64,000 bases of DNA from Belnapia rosea (GTDB lineage Bacteria > Pseudomonadota > Alphaproteobacteria > Acetobacterales > Acetobacteraceae), in the NCBI RefSeq assembly GCF_900101615.1, contig NZ_FMZX01000012.1:62001-126000 (forward strand), written 5' to 3'. Below are positions 62,079 through 64,000 of the stretch, piece by piece; the first letter of the stretch is position 1, and the number at the start of each line of letters is the position of its first letter. Both the position numbers and the translations under genes were made by a program. The notes beneath the pieces are model-generated. The model worked only from the letters and a program-made list of their open reading frames with translations. It was not told where the DNA came from and did no database searches.

Positions 62079-63755
62079 TCACACCCGCAGCAGATGGACC
62101 TCGACATTCGGGCGCTTGCGCACCCGGCGCCCAACCGCCTTGCGGAGCGCGCTCCGCGCCGCCTCGCGCAGGGCGTCGTCCTCGCGCTTGAGTGCAGTCG
62201 GCAGGTCCGTCACCGCCCGGGCCAGTTCGGCGGCGAGATGGACAGAGTCCGGCTCCCCGCTCTCGAACAGGCCGGGGGCCGAGACCTGCGGCGTACCCAC
62301 CACCCGGCCGCCGCCATCCACGGCCAGGGAAGCAACCACCACGCCGTTGAAAAGCATCCGCTTCCGGGCTGCCAGCACCCCACCGGAAAGCGGCAGCAAT
62401 CGGCCGTTATCGACGGCGAGCCGCCCGGTTGGCACGCCCTCGACCACATCCGGCCGCCCGGGCGAGAGCCGCAATACATCGCCATCCTCGACCAGCACGG
62501 GGATGGCGCCGAGATCGCCGGCCAGCGCTGCATGTTCCGAGAGATGGCGCCATTCGCCATGCACCGGCACGGCGTATTTCGGCTTCGCCAGGGCATAGAG
62601 CCGCTTCAGCTCGTCGCGGGCCGGGTGACCCGAGACATGCACCATATGGTCATCGGCCGTCATGATGTGGCAGCCGCGGCGCGCCAGCGCATCCTGCATC
62701 TGCAGGATGCCGCGCTCATTCCCGGGGATCATGCGGGAGGAGAAGATGACGGTATCCCCCTCCCCGAGCGCGATCGCCGGATGGGTATCGGCGCCGATCT
62801 TCGCCAGGGCCGAGCGCGGCTCGCCCTGGCTGCCCGTGCAGATGATGAGGAGGTTGTCGTCGGGAATGTAGCCGGCCTCGTCCTCCGGGACGAAGGGCTC
62901 GATCCCCTTGAGGTAGCCGCATTCGCGGGCAGCTGCTTCCGCATTGCGGAGCGAACGGCCGAACAGTGCCACCTGCCGGCCAGCGGCCTGGGCCGCAAGC
63001 GCGACGCTCTCGACCCGTGCCAGGTTGGTGGCGAAGCATGTCACGGCGACGCGGCCGCGGAGGCCACGGATCAGGGCAGTGAGGTTCCGCCGCACCTCGG
63101 CCTCCGACCCGGAATGTCCCTCGACCAGGGCATTCGTCGAATCGCAGACCATCGCCAGCACACCCTCCTCGCCGAGGCGGGCGAAGGCCGCCTCATCCGT
63201 CGGCGGGCCGAGCAGCGGCTCCGGGTCCAGCTTCCAGTCACCGGTATGCAGCACCAGCCCATGACGGGTGCGGATGGCGACGGCCTGGGCTTCCGGCACC
63301 GAATGCGCCACTCGGAGGAATTCCAGGTCGAAAGGCTTCAGCTCGACCCTGCCGCTGAGCGGCACGGTGATCACCTTCGCCTCGCCAAGGAGGCCCGCCT
63401 CGCCCAGTTTCCGCCGCAACACCGCGGAGGCGAAGGGTCCGGCATAGATCGGGCAGCGCAGTTGCGGCCACAGATAGGCTACGGCGCCGATATGGTCCTC
63501 GTGGGCATGGGTGATGACCAAGCCGACCAAGCGGTCGCGGCGCGCTGCCAGCCATGCCGGGTCAGGAACCATGACCTCGACTTCTGGCATCTCAGGCCCA
63601 CCGAAGCCGATACCGCAATCGATCGCCAGCAATCGGCCATCACAGCGATAGACGTTGAGATTCATGCCGATTTCGCCGGTCCCGCCGAGCGGAATAAAAG
63701 CGAGATCGTCGGCCGCATCAGGTACGGCCGAAGCCTGGAGATCGTTCATCCTCAC
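62079..63755 (-). CDS. rnj: Ribonuclease J
   Basis: A 558-residue metallo-beta-lactamase/beta-CASP ribonuclease with 5'-to-3' exonuclease and endonuclease activity. The metal motif HAHEDH (His83, His85, Asp87, His88) follows LGGTGEIGMN; later motifs are LHTGDWKLDP, VCDSTNA, IICTGSQGEPRSAL and MVHVSGHPARDE. In alphaproteobacteria it matures rRNA and mRNA 5' ends. Starts at 63755 (MRMNDL) or 63749 are possible. A CTAGAG just upstream (63756-63770) may be a -10 region. Confidence 0.95.
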   Translation of the reverse strand: MRMNDLQASAVPDAADDLAFIPLGGTGEIGMNLNVYRCDGRLLAIDCGIGFGGPEMPEVEVMVPDPAWLAARRDRLVGLVITHAHEDHIGAVAYLWPQLRCPIYAGPFASAVLRRKLGEAGLLGEAKVITVPLSGRVELKPFDLEFLRVAHSVPEAQAVAIRTRHGLVLHTGDWKLDPEPLLGPPTDEAAFARLGEEGVLAMVCDSTNALVEGHSGSEAEVRRNLTALIRGLRGRVAVTCFATNLARVESVALAAQAAGRQVALFGRSLRNAEAAARECGYLKGIEPFVPEDEAGYIPDDNLLIICTGSQGEPRSALAKIGADTHPAIALGEGDTVIFSSRMIPGNERGILQMQDALARRGCHIMTADDHMVHVSGHPARDELKRLYALAKPKYAVPVHGEWRHLSEHAALAGDLGAIPVLVEDGDVLRLSPGRPDVVEGVPTGRLAVDNGRLLPLSGGVLAARKRMLFNGVVVASLAVDGGGRVVGTPQVSAPGLFESGEPDSVHLAAELARAVTDLPTALKREDDALREAARSALRKAVGRRVRKRPNVEVHLLRV

Positions 63756-64000
63756 ACTCTAGGGCAACACCGCCGCGGGCGCGCCCCAGCCTTTCATGCC
63801 ATCGCGATCCCTTGGGCGGCACAGGGGATAGTCCTGCCGGGTCGCATCAGGGAATTTGGATGAACATGGGGTTCGCCTGAAGCGCCGCCAAGCATGTCAT
63901 GCGGCGAAGCCCCCCGGTCACGAACTCGCGTGCGGGCAGGCGGGGGCGTCACGCCGGGCTGCCGAGTTCCCCACTGCGAATGGCATGCCGCCGGCCCTGC
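63756..64000. other. Right edge, no supported gene
   Basis: 245 bases upstream of RNase J. Neither strand shows a gene with a family resemblance. On the minus strand a frame open from the edge to about 63798 has no start codon or hallmark and may be chance. In related genomes a biotin ligase or pantothenate kinase gene often lies upstream, but its end is not visible here. Confidence 0.4.

Noticed and set aside
62094-63863. A 589-codon plus-strand frame opposite RNase J
   Set aside because: Antisense shadow of a well-supported gene; composition rich in His, Gln and Arg with no domain.
63798-64000. An open minus-strand frame at the right edge that might be the end of a biotin ligase or pantothenate kinase
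   Set aside because: No residue pattern of either family is seen and the tail is rich in Pro, Arg and His like a random frame.
1-64000. tRNA genes, rRNA genes, CRISPR arrays, insertion sequences, phage genes
   Set aside because: I looked for cloverleaf-like stretches, regularly spaced repeats and transposase or integrase motifs and saw none. A tRNAscan or ISfinder run would be decisive.

Overview
The window is a gene-dense, GC-rich chromosomal segment with no rRNA, tRNA, CRISPR array, insertion sequence or phage gene that I can recognise. It most resembles an alphaproteobacterium of the Acetobacteraceae (Roseomonas-like). That placement is inference. It rests on the base composition, the Bug-type solute receptors without partner genes, the CenR-type regulator, the split transhydrogenase (pntAA-pntAB-pntB), the short prolyl-tRNA synthetase, and the block RNase J - DUF1467 - proS - lolC - lolD lying near dnaE. 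Many convergent neighbours are separated by only 0-30 bases and some share stop-codon bases.

Region 1 (1-8.2 kb): a CobW-type metal chaperone translationally coupled to a WD40 protein; a catabolic group with D-tartrate dehydratase, a class III CoA-transferase and a divergent crotonase that lacks both hydratase glutamates; a Pro/Gly-rich secreted protein; two tandem Bug receptors. Region 2 (8.2-18.6 kb): a small HTH regulator, an OmpR/EnvZ-type two-component pair, an AlkA-type glycosylase, a dihydropyrimidinase/hydantoinase with an MFS transporter, a periplasmic histidine phosphatase divergent from a solute-binding protein, succinate-semialdehyde dehydrogenase and a Gfo/Idh/MocA oxidoreductase. 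Region 3 (18.7-31.1 kb): a peptide-type ABC transporter (binding protein, two permeases, one fused double ATPase) interleaved with a luciferase-like flavin enzyme, a D-2-hydroxyacid dehydrogenase and an M20 peptidase, followed by two flavin oxidoreductases. This reads as an uptake-plus-degradation module for an amide- or peptide-like compound.

Region 4 (31-45.5 kb): an HMG-CoA-lyase-like protein that has lost its catalytic residues, a CenR-type response regulator, an RraA-type aldolase, TrmO, a small lipoprotein, a class III aminotransferase, an operon of two ACMSD-type amidohydrolases plus a CoA-transferase, a polytopic membrane protein, a stand-alone RutB-type amidohydrolase and the transhydrogenase operon. 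Region 5 (45.6-64 kb) is mostly housekeeping: an ABC1/UbiB-type kinase-like protein, PepF-type peptidase, acyl-CoA ligase, methyltransferase, Ada, DnaE, a DMT transporter, LolDC, ProS, DUF1467 and RNase J.

The least explained items are the catalytically dead HMG-CoA-lyase paralogue (31124-32023), a probable small RNA ending in a strong terminator between DUF1467 and proS (about 61589-61740), a 29-codon gene with its own promoter and hairpin leader (51563-51733), a 12-base repeat shared by that leader and the hairpins upstream of gabD, and the crotonase without its glutamate pair.
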